Source of the DNA: Sipunculus nudus
Taxonomy: Eukaryota; Annelida; Sipuncula; Golfingiida; Sipunculidae
Direction of reading: 5' to 3'
Assembly (NCBI GenBank): GCA_026874595.1
Contig: CM049319.1
Location: 5,298,601 to 5,362,600 of the forward strand
DNA: 64,000 nucleotides
Shown: positions 21,801-36,800 of the stretch, piece by piece
Layout: each line of letters opens with the position of its first letter
How positions within the stretch are numbered: the first letter of the stretch is position 1
Position numbers and translations under genes: made by a program
The notes under the pieces: model-generated
The model's database searches: none
Told to the model about the DNA's origin: nothing
Seen by the model: only the letters and a program-made list of their open reading frames with translations

Positions 21801-24800
21801 AGGAAGGGTCATCAGAACTAACAGTACAGGGACCACTGACAGACACTGCCCAGCAGCCAGTAGCCGTACAGCCAACCAGTGCACCTGCTAATACATCCCT
21901 TAATTCATCAATACTGCAGTTCCAATCACCGAAGAAGATCAAACCAAAATCACCAGAGAAAGATGAAGAGGAAGGGGAGGTATGTGATGGGAGTGGCCAA
22001 GCCTAATTGACAGTTTATTTGTATATGGGAGGAGCTAGGCAAATGAATGACAGTTATTTTGTGGTGGAAGGGGCAATGAAAATAATGACTTTATGCGGCT
22101 TTAATAACTCACAGCAAATTGTTTGAATGACTGCTTTTAGGTAATTACTATAAAACAGATTTTCCTGTATTTGAAATTTACCAGATCCTTAAAAGACATC
22201 CTTTATTTACTGCATGCATTAAGAATTTAAATGTTACTGACAAGTTTAGGTGCCAAGGTCATCTTTTTAATATTAATTATTAAATTTCAAAATGATATCA
22301 ATTGTATTAATTTGATCATATATGCTTTTGTCAACAAGTTCCTTAAATAATATCACTGGTCAATTGATGAGATTATTCAAACTATGTATGTTTGTTCCTG
22401 TCCCTGGAGATTCAATAAAGGTAAGTTATATTCTCACTCAGGGACTTACATTATACGTTGCTGTAGCTTTTGAACATGTCTCACAATCAGCAGACTGGCA
22501 TGCTTGGAGAAGGTCATGTGGTTAACACCCGAGTCATCGTCAAGCACTGCAGTCTTCTGATGAAGTGGTTAAAAGCTACAGCAACATACAATGTTAGTCC
22601 CTGAGTTGAGAATTTACAAACCTTTATGGATCGGATTATTCTTCCCTGCCATCTAATATATGAGTTGTTACTATTGATTCACTTGTTTATTTAGTGACAT
22701 AAGTTCATGTTATATTTTATCTGTTACCAGTGTTGTCCAATCTGCTTTGAATCGTGGACCAACTCGGGGATTCATCGTCTGGTTTCACTCAAATGTGGTC
22801 ACCTGTTTGGACAAAGGTAATTCCCGTGATTCTACATGTGTGTGTGTGGGTGTGTACCAGTGGTGTGCCAGTTAATCATTTATCTTGATGATGGGTAGTT
22901 TTCTTTTATAATTGATTAAATTGGTTGTATTTTTGCATAATTGATCTCAAACGATTTTGTATGTACATCCAAAGAAGTCATATGAACCAGAAAAAATATG
23001 CTGACCAAGTCAGTGGGATAAGAAAGACTGGACACCAAGTAGGGAACAGCATTTTCCCAGTCAGCTCTTTAAAAAATATCTCTAACAATTAAAGAAAAAA
23101 ATATTGTCCTTGCAGATTGTTAGTTTCTAATAAGGAATTTCATGTTGTCATATGTCTTGTAATTGAAGAATTGAATATTTTCTATTTGTAGTTGTATAGA
23201 GAAATGGCTAAGGGGCCAGGGTGGAAAATGTCCTCAGTGCAATGCTAAAGCTCAACGCAAAGATATCCGAGTCATATATGCCAAAGCTCTTAAGGTAAGC
23301 TTTTTCTAAGAGGCATGATGCATCACATTGAAAATACAAAACTTAATTAGTGCTTGGAACTGCCTGTGTTTATTGTTTCTTTATCTGTCATTGATGACTG
23401 AAATGAAATGGCTATATTTATGAAACTGGCTATATTTATTGAGTAGTCTTTGTACCACTAAAATTTTGAATTTGTGTTTCTGTAAAAACCAGTATAGTTC
23501 AAATACTGGTAACTTTTTGTGTAATTTTTCTGTCTTTCTCATTTGTTCAAACAATATTGTAAGGTATTCATTCACAAGTATATGATTGTAGTGTAAAAAA
23601 TTATATTTATATTATAATAATATTATAATATATTCAGCCTGATCACCTTCAGAAATAAAGGTTAAAGCCTCGTTTAACTAGATCTAGATTTCGACTTGTT
23701 TGGTCTCTGTTGTAGTAAGATCTGCTAGCAAAGCGTTTGTATGTCATTTGAGACATTTAGACATTTCAGATACTTATATTACCTGAAGCAGAGGGCTGTA
23801 TGGACATTGATAAATAAATATACTGTAGATTCAGATAATATCGTGGGCTTAAAATTTCGTGGTTTTTGTACAAACCGCATATCGTGGGGTATTTGAATTC
23901 GTGGACAGACAAAGAAAACTTTAGGAAATTATGTTTATTAATACCGCCATGTGCGCAAGGAAGACGAGCCCGATGTGCCCAGGTGGTTCGGCTTTGATGC
24001 TTATCACAAGGTGCGCCTGTACCGCGGTCAGTCGGGTCAGTGTTGAACAAACATGCTCCGCCCGACCCGTGCCTAACAAAGAATTAATCAGCCGTGACCG
24101 ACACGTGCCGGGCGATACATCGGCTGTTAGTTGTAACACCCCATACATCGGCTATCAGTTGTAACACCCGATCACACCACCTTCACAGAAAACGTAAACC
24201 ATCACTTGACCGGAGGAAAAATGATACGGGACCGTCCACATGAAGGTTTTAAACTTTTTTTTAAATCTAGGCGGTAGTCACATGTGGCGCCTGTAAATCC
24301 CTGACGGGGCGGTGAGACGAGACACGGTTCGTTCGTCATTCATCATGTCAGCTATATTTGGAGATTATAAAGAAATAATTTTCCTAATATAATATACTGT
24401 GACGCTTACTGACGCTAACATATATGTACAACTATCGGCAATATTCGGGAGAGTTACCGCCTGTATGTATTTTTATTGGCTCACTGTTATGCACGCAAAT
24501 GTTGTCGTCATATTCGGAATAAGTGCGGTTATCGCGGTAATGCAAATGAGTTTACACGGCCCTTGTATTTTAGGCCAATAGGTAGCGTAAGTCTCGTTTA
24601 ATCTCTATTGAAAGAAGGATGAAAAGGGTGGTTCCGAAAAAGCGGCGCCTCGATAGCTGTGGTTACGAACATTGGAACCTGTGTACCGTTCTTGGCGTGT
24701 CAGATCTACCGCTTTGCACGACAAAAATGTGGTATTGTTCTTGAATTTTTTTCACCCGATATGTTAATAAGAGGAAATGTGGGGATACGTTTTCAGTTTA

Positions 24801-27800
24801 AATTACAATTTGATATTGTTTTATTTTAAAGATATCAGGGGGGCCGTGTTTGTACGATATAAGGGAAAATAATTCAATTGACAAAAGAATATTTATAAAT
24901 CCCGTATTTTTATAGTAATTTACGAAAAGCAATTCATTGCATTTAATAAATGTATCAAAAACAATCATAAAATAGTAATAAACAATTTTTGATCTTTATT
25001 GAAAATTCAGCCAGCGGTAACAATTATATATATAAAGTTGACCACCAGCTGCCGTTAAGATACCGTATTTCCTTTGACCGTATAATTTTTTTATCGTTGG
25101 AATCATGAATTTGTGGATTATCTTGATCCACGAAAACCACGAAAATAAAATCCCAACTAATATTTCTGAATCTACAGTATCTTGTTATTTTAGTTGAATT
25201 TTACATGTGATAATAATATTCTTTTCTCTTTAAGGTACATATGTTGATCAGATGTTGAGTTTATGTATAAAGTTGGTTTGCTTTAACAAGAGTACAAAAT
25301 TCTGATGGAATGTGTATTTTTACAGCATTGATACTATTTTCAGTCAATAGATACCACAGAGAGAGACAGAGCTCTTCAGGATTTGGAGAAAGAAAAGGAA
25401 GCTCGACGCAAGGCGGAGGTGGAGGCAGCACAGGCTCGGCTGAGATACCAGATGGCCATCGACGAGTGCAATAAACTGAAGCAGGAAATAGAACGACAGA
25501 GGCAACAGTTACAAAATATAAGGTAGAATGGACTGATCATCCCTCTGTTTAATTATGCAGAATATTAAATGTGTGAAAATACTTCCTTCGTCTCTAAGAA
25601 ATTTTGATTTTATACAGTTTGACGGTAGCGACACCTGTTTAGTGACTAAGATTCCTTGTCAGAAGTAAAATGTCTCTTTGATTAAAGTGTACGTGTTTGC
25701 CTCGGCTCCAGCTGCAAATTTAAATCAGTACCATTGTTGTATTTGCTGCAAGCTGTTACTAGGTTTCTGGGAATCTGACTCGCTCTGCTTTTCATCAACC
25801 ATGTGCGAATAATGCTTAGTATATTCTGTTTCCTATAAAAATTACTATTCGGGGTAAGAAACTTTAAATTGCATCAGCCACTTATTGCTTTAATGCCAAC
25901 AACAGTTCCCTTTATTTCCCATCCTATGAGACTAAGAGTATTAACCTTACAGTAAGTCGGTATTAGAAAGTAACCTTTAAATCTTCTTACAACTTGACCA
26001 TATCAAAAGTAATCAATGAAGATCTGCCTACAATTTGGAAGTTTCATTGTTTTAATATTACCTTCATAAAGGAAATTATGTTTTCACCCATATCTGTCTG
26101 TCTGTTTGTTTATAAGCAAGATTAATCTAAAAACCATTGAATTGATTTCCCTGAAACAGGAGGGCTGGGGAAATGTTGTAAAATTTAGCCTTGTAGGGGT
26201 GTTGGTTTTTAATTTGTAATGTTGTTGAACTGTTGGATATTGATGACTGCTGCAGGAGTGCAGGTTCTGCTGCAGCCTTCACTGGACCCAGTGCCACCCA
26301 GCAGTCACAGAGCGGGAACAAGACGGTCTACGCAGCTCATACAAACATAAAAATATTTGAGGTAAGAACAAAATGACACGGAACATTCTTTTTCATCTCC
26401 ATACAAAATACCTGTATGTGCATAATTGTGTATCAGCTGAACCATATTAGAGTTAGTTGTATTTTGTGTACTAAATGCGGGGGTACCACCACAAGCTGTC
26501 AACACGATTGTTGATACACCTGGGATCATCAGGGAGGAACTCTTATACAGTGAAACTCCTCTGAGTCAGACTCTCAAGGGACTGCAGGATTTTGTCCTGA
26601 TTAGGGAGTTATCCTGAATAGAGTAGTTGTGTTAATTTGTCATTTATTAAGACTGGTATTTTAATTAATTGTACATTTAATTTGAAATTTATAAATTATA
26701 TTTAAAGGGGCCCAATCACATATAAAGCATGTTGAATTGACACGAAAAATAACTTCTTTCCTTTAAATTAAATTTTTGCCTGCCAAAATATTGCCCGGAA
26801 ACCGTTTGCTTACTCCTGGAAACGAGTGTTAAAAACAGTGGACCGAGCGCAATCACAGGTGTCAACATAAACACAGCGTGTGCAGCGTCCGGTTCACAAC
26901 ATGTCAATCAAAAGATTCCTTGACTGACTTGGCCCAAAAAAATGCAGTACCTGTTTCTGCTGGCTGAAACATCACGTGTTGCGGGTCACAATCAGACCTC
27001 CGGTCATGCGGCCTTGTTATGGTAAACAGACCAAGGTTGACCGTGTTTACCAACAGGCAAAACAATAATAACAAGCTGTTTAACAGCCGTATACAAGGTT
27101 TTTGAGACTAAATGCTGGTTTTGCTGGAAAACTTTGTACAAAGCAAAACTGAACTGATAGTGTGAAATAATAGGCATAATATTGCTCCTAATTATGTCCC
27201 TTTCAGGTGTATTCTGAAAAGATTAAATATATATGTATAAGTAATATATAATTATTTATATATATATATATATATATATTGTAAAATAAATGAAGAACAT
27301 GAATAAGAATCTTGAGCTGTGGTCATCGAGATCATGAAGCAAAGATAATTAAAACTCCGAAAAATCTACAGCCTTGAAGTTGATACAAACAACCTTTTAA
27401 TGAATCATGTGAGGAACGCCTCACCACACATTTGCTGCAACAAAGTACAAAATGTTGCTGACTAATTAATGCTAACTGTGCATGATGCTGATCACATAGC
27501 ACGAGTGGTAGTCTTTGGTGGTGGTCTTGTTGAAGAAAAAGCCGTATGAGACCCTACAGTTATTTTGTTTGGTTGGCTGGCCAATCCTAATTGAATAATA
27601 ATTGTGAAGTCTACACACAATTGCGAGATTTCTGAAATAAACTAAGGTTTCGAAGTATATTCACATGTAACATATGATGGTTCACCAAATTACACTTTTC
27701 CTTTGGCTGTTGTTTTGACCAAAACAGGTCATACGAGGACATTACCTCGGAGTGCCTTATCCCGGCAGAAAAAAATAGAACTTGTGATGTCTGTTCACTT

Positions 27801-30800
27801 CAGAGGGTCTAATATGTACTGGATACGCAGACGGGATGGGAAAGTTTGTCCGTTGTCCGGGATAGTGAGTTGTCCGCTTTACTGAGTTTACGTTTAACAT
27901 AATATAGAGGCAAATTTGAAGGGACTGAGTGTCCGCATTAGTGGGTTGTCCACCTTACTGAGTTGTCCGCAAGTAGGAGTTATACTGTATCTGCTGTTTG
28001 TAACCTTAATATAATCCCTTGAACCTTTTATAAAAATAGACCAAAAACTCTCATTCCACCACACACAAGCTTTTCTTTCTGTTTATATCCATGTTGTTAT
28101 AACGTGGGGGCCAAACATAATAATCCTAATGCACTCAACAAGGACACCCTGGCAGCAGGTCAGACAATCCCTGCATTTTGCAAAGGGTGTTTTGCAACAT
28201 TTCAACTTCTGCACATATACTACCAACCATTTTAAGTGACATGATTTTCTGTTTGTCATCATTGGCACATGCACTGTGTTTACCGTAAAATCTCCACTTA
28301 AAACCGCACTTCCTATTGAAACCGCACCCAGACTCCACCGAAATTCCAGGTGAGACACCGCAAGGGGCTCAAATACTAAGAACCCCCCTTTGAAACCGCA
28401 CCAACTTTCGCTACGGAATGATTTGACAAAAGACACAATCAAGCTATCATCTAGAAATGAACACGCGTAGGTTGCGACTCGGCCATTCCTGTCCACTTTA
28501 AAATTCCTTGGGCATTTTATTTAAACACATCATCACACTTATTTGCAGGGTCACTCAAGCATGAAGTTTGGGAAGACGTAAGGGCCGGTGAACCTCTGCC
28601 TGTTTATACAGATTTTATATTCTGTGCCGTATTCTTGTTTGCTACTGTTTGGTCATTATATTTTTGAAAAAATATTCTGCTGATCCATTTCAAGTTACTG
28701 TATATTTTAATTCTAAAAGTAATATTTTGAAATCTTAATCTATGATGAAAATTCCATTTTCTGGAATTACTCGGAAGATTCAAATCATTTTCATACCGGT
28801 TACTTCGGTCACATCGTACGTTGACATCCATCCATGTCACAATTTGCTGGTGCATTTGAAAACATCGCTGGTCAGCTTAACTAAATATCAAAGTAACTGA
28901 AATCACCTTGTCGAGATACGCACGTATAGGAAACATGACGCTTGAAAACGAGTGATTTTAAGGTAAAATAAAGTGGCCAGTCGGGGTAAGCAAGTTTTTT
29001 CCTGAAGAAAGTTTCCATGCGGGGAGCCATTTTGTCAAGGCAGTGTTCGCGCAAGGCACGCTGGGACGAAATAGGTGGCTGTTCTGTTTACCACCCACCG
29101 CGTACAGCCGTTCAAAATAAGCTTAGCAGAATACCGGGGCGTTTCAGCACATGGCGGCACTCAAACTTGATTTTAAACGATCGTCTGCCATTGTGTGACT
29201 CTATACGATAACAGCTTTTTGTTCATTTAACGTTTTAAACAAATAATCATTGCTAAATAATGCCGCAATTCGCGCAAATGGGTTTAAAGTAGGCTTTTAT
29301 TTAAATTTTGCTTGACCATGCCCAACGAAATGGACCGCTGTGTGTTACAGCAGGGTTGTTGTAAACGTATTATTTGGTGACAGTTACCAATATTTTATAA
29401 CAAGTTATATATCACACGAAAACTAATCAGCAATATTTAATTTATAAATAACAAATAATCGTAAATAATACATTTACACACGGCTCCCATGCATGCGAGA
29501 CTGCTGCTAACAACGGCCTTCGAAAGTTGCAATATTATCGCCCACTCGTTGGCCAAAAAACGATGTCTGTCAGGAAGATATTCAGGAAACCCTTCTAGTA
29601 TAAACCGCACAGTGCTTTCAGGAAATCAACCTGATTTCAAGATTTTGAATTTCTTGATTAAACCCCGGTTTTAAGTGGAGATTTTACGGTACTAACACCT
29701 AAACAAGCTCAGACATCCATCACAGAGGCGGTATAAGAACTTTTCTTGACAGGAGTAACCTCTAGTTCATTAATATGTATGCAGAGTAAGCTAGAAATCA
29801 CATAAATTCTACAGATACAGCAGTCAGCCATGTGTGTCAGAACAAAGACTGATCAGCTTGGCCTTTTGGAAAGGCCATCAGGACTGGCTCCCTAGATTGG
29901 CGATTCTAGCAAAAAATCATTTAGAAAGTCCAGCGTCATCGACACCAGTGGAAAGAATATTTAGGTTTACGGGCAAAGTGTTCCCGTCTGACAGATCCTT
30001 AACTGACAAAAAACTTGAGTCTATGATATTTATTAAATGCAATTTAAAATGCTTAAATGAATTGGTCGAACTAAAGATAAACTCAAGGTGAGTTTATCTT
30101 ATTCAATCATCTGAAGATTAGCTCACTCTAAATCACACATGTCTTGGGTTTGCTGGCAGTCATAGCCCAGTGGGTTCACTAAATACTCGCAGGAGGTTTT
30201 TTCACAACCTATACTCATTTTATTGCTGTACTATAATGAAACGGTGAACTCAAGGTGAACTAGCAGAATATAGCAAAACACAACCCTGCACAACACATAA
30301 AAAATGGCATACCTACAAGTAGATAGACACCAAAGAGGATAAACTACTTATAAAACTGCAAGATTGTTTAAGTTTTCTTTATCAGTAAATATATGCAGAG
30401 TTTTGGATGACATCAGTGTTGAGCCGAATTCAAGGTAAATTAGCAATGGCACTGTGTGTTCCCTTTTATGCTGTTTTCACATGATCTGGTTAAGTTAACA
30501 AATTGGCATGATTGTTGTGGGGTCAGCTTATAAAGGGAAGATTTGATAAGGATAATTTTTCATGGAGTCTACAATCTAGGTCTTCATTCTCATTTTCTGT
30601 AAAGTGTAGGACAAACAGTTACATGGTTTCCTACATTTGATGTTGTTTTACAGGCTGGAGGTTGCCGTGTGATGGCCTACTGCTCTCGCCTTGCTACTCT
30701 TCTTGTTTCTCAGCCATCTGCTAGTCCTCTCTTCCCAGGGTTTGGGGTGAAAAAAGTGAGTAATATATAACTCATTTAGGATTATGATTGCTTGAAAGAA

Positions 30801-33800
30801 TAGGAAATAAACCATTGATTGCATCTGAAAATTTCCAGTGCTTTATTGTGAGTGTTCAGATGATTACCAGATATTTGTTGTTTTTTTTTTATCATATACA
30901 GGCCTTCCATTGTGGGAACTCTATTGTGGGCCAGTGTCAAATCGTAACATGAAATTTCTTAAACATTTTATCCCTAGAACAGTCGACCTTGTTTTTACAT
31001 ATTTGAAAGCCAAAAAGAATCCGCCTGTGTTAATAACTGCATCTGTAACCACTTTATCAGGTAATCTAATGTTGGCAGTTTTACATAAGAGAAAAGTTCA
31101 ATCTTTAATAATTAAATAAGAGATTAAAGATGAAAAAGAGCTAGTGTCAGTCTTTCACCCAAAGAAACAAATTGGTTAGAATGTGCCAAAATCAGGACCC
31201 ACATTCATTTTATTATGCATGATTATTTTTTAAGGAGACTTTTCATTATTTATGACTTTCATTATTTAAGTAATGCCAGTAAACATTTTATAGCGTATGA
31301 TGATCTCAGCATCATCCCATTTGTATGTCTTTAAACCATTTTTAGCTCAGCTGACTATAAGTCATCTGAGCTATAGTCGTGGTCCATTGTCCATCGTCCG
31401 TCTGTCTGTCCGTCCGTCCGTAGATGTGGCACGTTTTGAAACCCTAAGACCTAGGAATCCAAATTCAGCATAATGTTAGATGTCCCCAAGATCTCCTACC
31501 AAGCCGAAAACTGGGTCTTTGCGACTTCGTTCCTCTGAGATATTAAGGAAAAACCTCAATTTTTTAGTAAAATCCTATTTTCACATTTCAGGACTGCCTA
31601 ATATCAAAACCACTCATCTGTTTTTCCTCATATTTACCATAAATATTCCTCTATATAGTTCCTATGTACATGCCAGAAATTAACTCTGTTAAGTATAAAT
31701 TCTTTAAGTTATGGGCCCAAACATGATGGACTTTGTAAAAAATCAGGAAAAATATTTACTCACTTAACATGAAAAATTTGAAACTAGAGTCTATTTTCTC
31801 AAGTATATAACTATGTTTAATTAAGATTCAATTGTTTACCCAAAATTAGATCTGAATTTTGTAAATTTTTTAAGTTATTAGCATAAAAAAAGTACCTTAA
31901 ATTTTGCCCAACTTTGACCATGGCACGTTTTTTTCCTGTAAGCACCATTGATTTCATTTTCACAGCACGTAAACATAAATATTTAGTTTGTCTAAATCTG
32001 AAATTTGAAAATAAAAGCTTGAAAATTAAGCTAGTTATTGAATTTTTAGCTCAGCTGACTATAAGTCATCTGAGCTATAGTCGTGGTCCATTGTCCGTCG
32101 TCCGTCCGTCTGTCCGTCCGTCCGTCCGTAGATGTGGCACGTTTTGAAACCGTAAGACCTAGGAATCCAAAATTCGGCATAATGTTAGATGTCCCCAAGA
32201 TCTCCTACCAAGCCGAAAACTGGGTGTTTGCAACTTCGTTCCTTTGAGAAATTAAGGAAAAACCTCAATTTTTTATTAAAAACCTATTTTCACACTTCAG
32301 GACTGCCTAATATCAAAACCACTCATCTGTTTTACCTCATATTTACCATAAATATTCCTCTATATAGTTCCTATGTACATGCCAGAAATTATGTCTGTAT
32401 TATTTAATTTAAAAAAGTTATGGGCCCAAACATAATGCATTTTGTAAAAAATCAGGAAAGATATTTGATCACTTAACACAAAAAACGTTAAAGCTATGGA
32501 CCCTTTTCTCCAGTAAAATAACTTTAATTAATCAAAATTAAATTGTATACCCAAAATTAGATGAAAATCTTGTAAATTTTTTAAAATATTATTAAAAATA
32601 AAAAATTGGTACCTTAAATTTTGCCCAACTTTGACCATGGCACGTTTTTTTCCTGTAAGTGCTGTGGATTTAATTTTCACAGCATGTTTTTGTTAGCATT
32701 TCAACTGTGAACACCAAAAATTTGAAACCAGATGATCAAAAACTGTAGATTTTAATCAAGTTTTCAAGCACCATATAACATATTGTTTACATCAAGCTAG
32801 TGTTATGCAGTTTGCAAGAGCTCAGCTCCCCAGCTTCAAATCTAAGTTCCTTAAATTCGGCATACAGTTAGATGTCTCCAAAATGCCCTACCATGCCAAG
32901 AATTTGGTCACTAGGACATTCGAGATATTAATGAAAAACTTCATTTTTCCATAAAAAACCCATTGTTACACTTCAAAACTGCCTAATATCAACACCACTG
33001 ATCTGACTTTAATCATAAATAATATACATATTTTTCATTCTCTATGCACGTGCCAGAATGATGTCAGTATTGTGTAATTGTTTTAAGTTATGGGCCAAAA
33101 CATAATGCACTTTGTAAAAAATCAAGAAATATATTTACTCCCTTAACAAAAGCATTGCTGAAGCTAGAGATTTTTTTGTCAGGGATGTAACATTATTTAA
33201 TCAAGATTCAATTGAATACCCAAAATTAGTTCTGAATTTTTCAAATTTTATTTAGTATAAATATAAAATTAGTACCTTAAATTTTGCCCAACTGTGACCA
33301 TGGCACATTTGTTTCCCGTGAGCACTGTTGATATAATTTTCATATCATGCACACATAAGCATTTCAGCTTTTTAGTTTAGAAAGCTGAAAGAAATTGGCC
33401 AAAAATTATAGCTTTTATTAATGTTTTTTATGAGACCCTGTCAGACTTTGGCTCTCTTCAGCCCCTCTTGAGTCACCTGTATGTTGACCTTGTTGACCTT
33501 TCATCAAATTATGCACGCTTGAGGCGAGGCATACATGGAATCCAGGCAGCTAATGGCAAGCCACAGTTGATCCAGGTGTCCAACCCAACTCATCTAGTAG
33601 TTTTAACCAAGAACATAACAAAAAACAATAAATTAATAAATTTTTATTGGTTTTTAATAACAAATTAAAGAAAAATAGAAAAGGAATTTGTTAGTTTATA
33701 ATAACAGGAAATTAACTTGCAGTTACTGATGATATAAGAATCTTGTATCGATGGGTAGAATATCACATATTCCAAATAACACCATGCAGTCACCTATGGC

Positions 33801-36800
33801 ATTTTTCAGTTCAATTTTAATGATAAAGAAGTAAATTTTATTATTCATTACTAATCATTAGGGATCATATGAAGGAAATTAGACAAAGATGCAGTTGATA
33901 ATATTAACCTAGATTCCTGCTGTGTCTAGTGTGTACATTGATGTGAAATTAGTCCAAAATGAATTTTTTACAGTTATTTTTAATATAAATAAAAGCCATA
34001 AAACCAGGTACTTATGATCATTATTTAAATGTGTGAATTTTGTATATTCTGGATTCTCAACATCATTGTTTGGTGAAAACTGAATAAATTCCAGACATGG
34101 TGCAAATACTTTGTAATTGTATTTAAATACGAATATGATTTTGTACTCCATTATAAAATTTCTTGCATAAAGAATGGGAATTCAGGTAAAAATGAAAATA
34201 TATGAATACTTGTGCAAATACTTTCAAAATGTATTCATGAATGCATTCATGAATATATTCTTTAATATTATTTTAATAATCATATCAGTTATATTTCATT
34301 TTAAAAAATCATATGATTCTCTTATTATTTTTAATAAAAAATTATATTTGGGACAATATTTGTATTTTTTTTAATAAATAGTTAAACTCTTATATTATAT
34401 GTTCTGCTTATAAGTTATATGGCCAAGTCAAAATCTGTGTGACAATAGTACTCCATTTGTTAATAAAATAAATGAAATCAATCCTCTTCCCTGTCTCCAA
34501 AGGTACTATCAAAATCATACATAAGCTAAACAACAACTCATAATACAGCTTATATTTATTACCACACAAAACCAGCATGTGCCTCATTTCTAAATAATAT
34601 TTTTTTATCATATATAACAGCTGAGCGTCGTGACCCATAGGTCCCTTGTTTTTCTGTAGTCTTTTGCTTTGATTGCAGATGCAGGGTCCCACTCAAGGTC
34701 ACTGGAAGTCAGCTATGCCAGGGTTTCTGATTTGTTACAGTCACTGGGGGAGATCCCTGCTGTGACAGGTGTACAGTTATTCTCATATCACCACCCCAAT
34801 CATCCCCCCCCCCCCCAAACCCAACCCACCAAGTGTTATGCAGTAATTGTTATTGTTTTCACTGTATCTCCTTAATTGTAATGCTGTTTCCACTCCGATA
34901 TGCAAAAACTTTCACTGAAAAAATAATTCAAGGTGTAATCCAGAAGATGCAATGTTGTGTAATGTAGCATTTTTAAAGAAATCAATTTTCTTTTAAATGA
35001 TTTTAACAAATATAAATGAACCCATCAGTATGCTTAAATTATTATAAAATATGAAGCACATTATGGATAAATAAAGACACAATTAAAAATTGTGAAATCT
35101 AAATCAAGTGTTAATCAAGTATTATTTTTATATATTTATTGTTTTGCAGATTTAAAAGATATATTTTTGTGGTAAAAAATAAATAAACATTTGTATGCAT
35201 GATGTGGTGTTATCTGACAAGATTGAGATTTATGATGATGCAATTGAGAATTATTAATCAACTTTTATATTCAGATATATATGTTAAATTGGAAATGTAT
35301 AGAAATATAAACTTAAATTAGAAAATAATTGATGTGATAAAAAAATCAGGATTTAATACAAACATTTGTTCATTATTTTCCTGCCTCAGCAGAATTTGAG
35401 ATCAGGCTTTGTTTGCCCTGTTTAATTTTGTTAATTAGCTATATTTCAACTGTATACATTTCATAAAAAATACATATATATTTGATAATATATATTATAC
35501 AAAAAAATAGATGCAATTGAACAAATGTGTAAACTACTGAAATGTCAACAGTTAATCAAAAAGCCAACTAATGATCATGGTAATAGTACAGATCATTTGT
35601 TCACAAACTGCTCACATGCTTTAGTTTCAACATTAGGAAACACATGGTCAGGTCACAAAATATTTTTTTTGCAATAATTTCTTGCTCATCAATACAAACC
35701 AATCATATAAACCAACCATGGCCTCTATTACCTCTTCCTCTTACACTTTATCTCCATTTGATATTATTTTAGATTTTTACCTTCAAGGTTAACGTCAGCT
35801 GAGCACAGTGACCCATAGGTCCCTTGTTGATGATTTAAAGATTGGTTCTGTGTGTGCATTGTAGTTGTTATTTGTAATTATTCTTAAGGCTTTTTTTTGT
35901 AATTTTTCTAATCTATTTGTGTCAGAACCCCATATTAGGATTCCGTAATTTAATTGGGACAGAATAAGTGTATCATATATGGTTTTAAGTATGTGTATTG
36001 GTAGGTATTGTTTTAATTTATTTAGTACTCCTATGTATTTTCTCCATTAGATATTATTTTAGATTTTTACCTTCAAGGTTAGGGCAGCTGAGCACAGTGA
36101 CCCATAGGTCCCTTGTTTTTTTTACATTTTCATAAACCAGCATTCTAGATGTGAAAATTGTGCATTTGTTTTATACTGCTGGTTAGTTCAGGTGCCTTCC
36201 AGCAGATGGCAGCACACACTTGATTGGCGACTCAATCCCATGTGGGAAGGCCCCTGACCCTCTTCTGATTCAACACCCACCTTCCACTCGTACCCATAAA
36301 AAATGCTTTAATTGCAGATTATTATAGCAAAATTAAAGTGCTTTCTCTTCCAGAAATGCTGCTCAGGGTATTTAATACAGTTTCATGAAAACAGAGAAGT
36401 TTGGCAAAAAATATGTTAAGACCATGTCTTTCTATTGTCTAATTAAAGTACTGGTGAATATGGTATGTTCTTTTTACCATAACAACATTTATCTTTATTG
36501 CCAGGTGAGTGCCTTGGATTTCAAGACAGCTCAGTATGTGTCTGTCCACAGTAAAGTGATCCGTGACATGGCAGTCAATCCTCACGGGTCAGAGGGCATG
36601 ACCTTGTTGACCTGTGGAATAGACAAAACCATCAAGATAACCAATCTGCTCAGTAATAATGTTGTTCAAAGGTAAGATAATTAATCTGCTCAGTAATAAT
36701 GTTGTTCAAAGGTAAGATAATTAATCTGCTCAGTAATAATGTTGTTCAAAGGTAAGATAATTAATCTGCTCAGTAATAATGTTGTTCAAAGGTAAGACAA

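Noticed and set aside
30838-31119. 93-codon open frame just after RFWD3 exon 8
   Set aside because: No recognisable domain, starts inside the intron, and is not needed for the RFWD3 reading frame.
34669-34875. Exon-like segment with frame [20 protein letters not shown] in RFWD3 intron 8
   Set aside because: Exons 8 and 9 already join without a gap relative to human RFWD3, so no extra exon is needed, and no good donor follows in phase.
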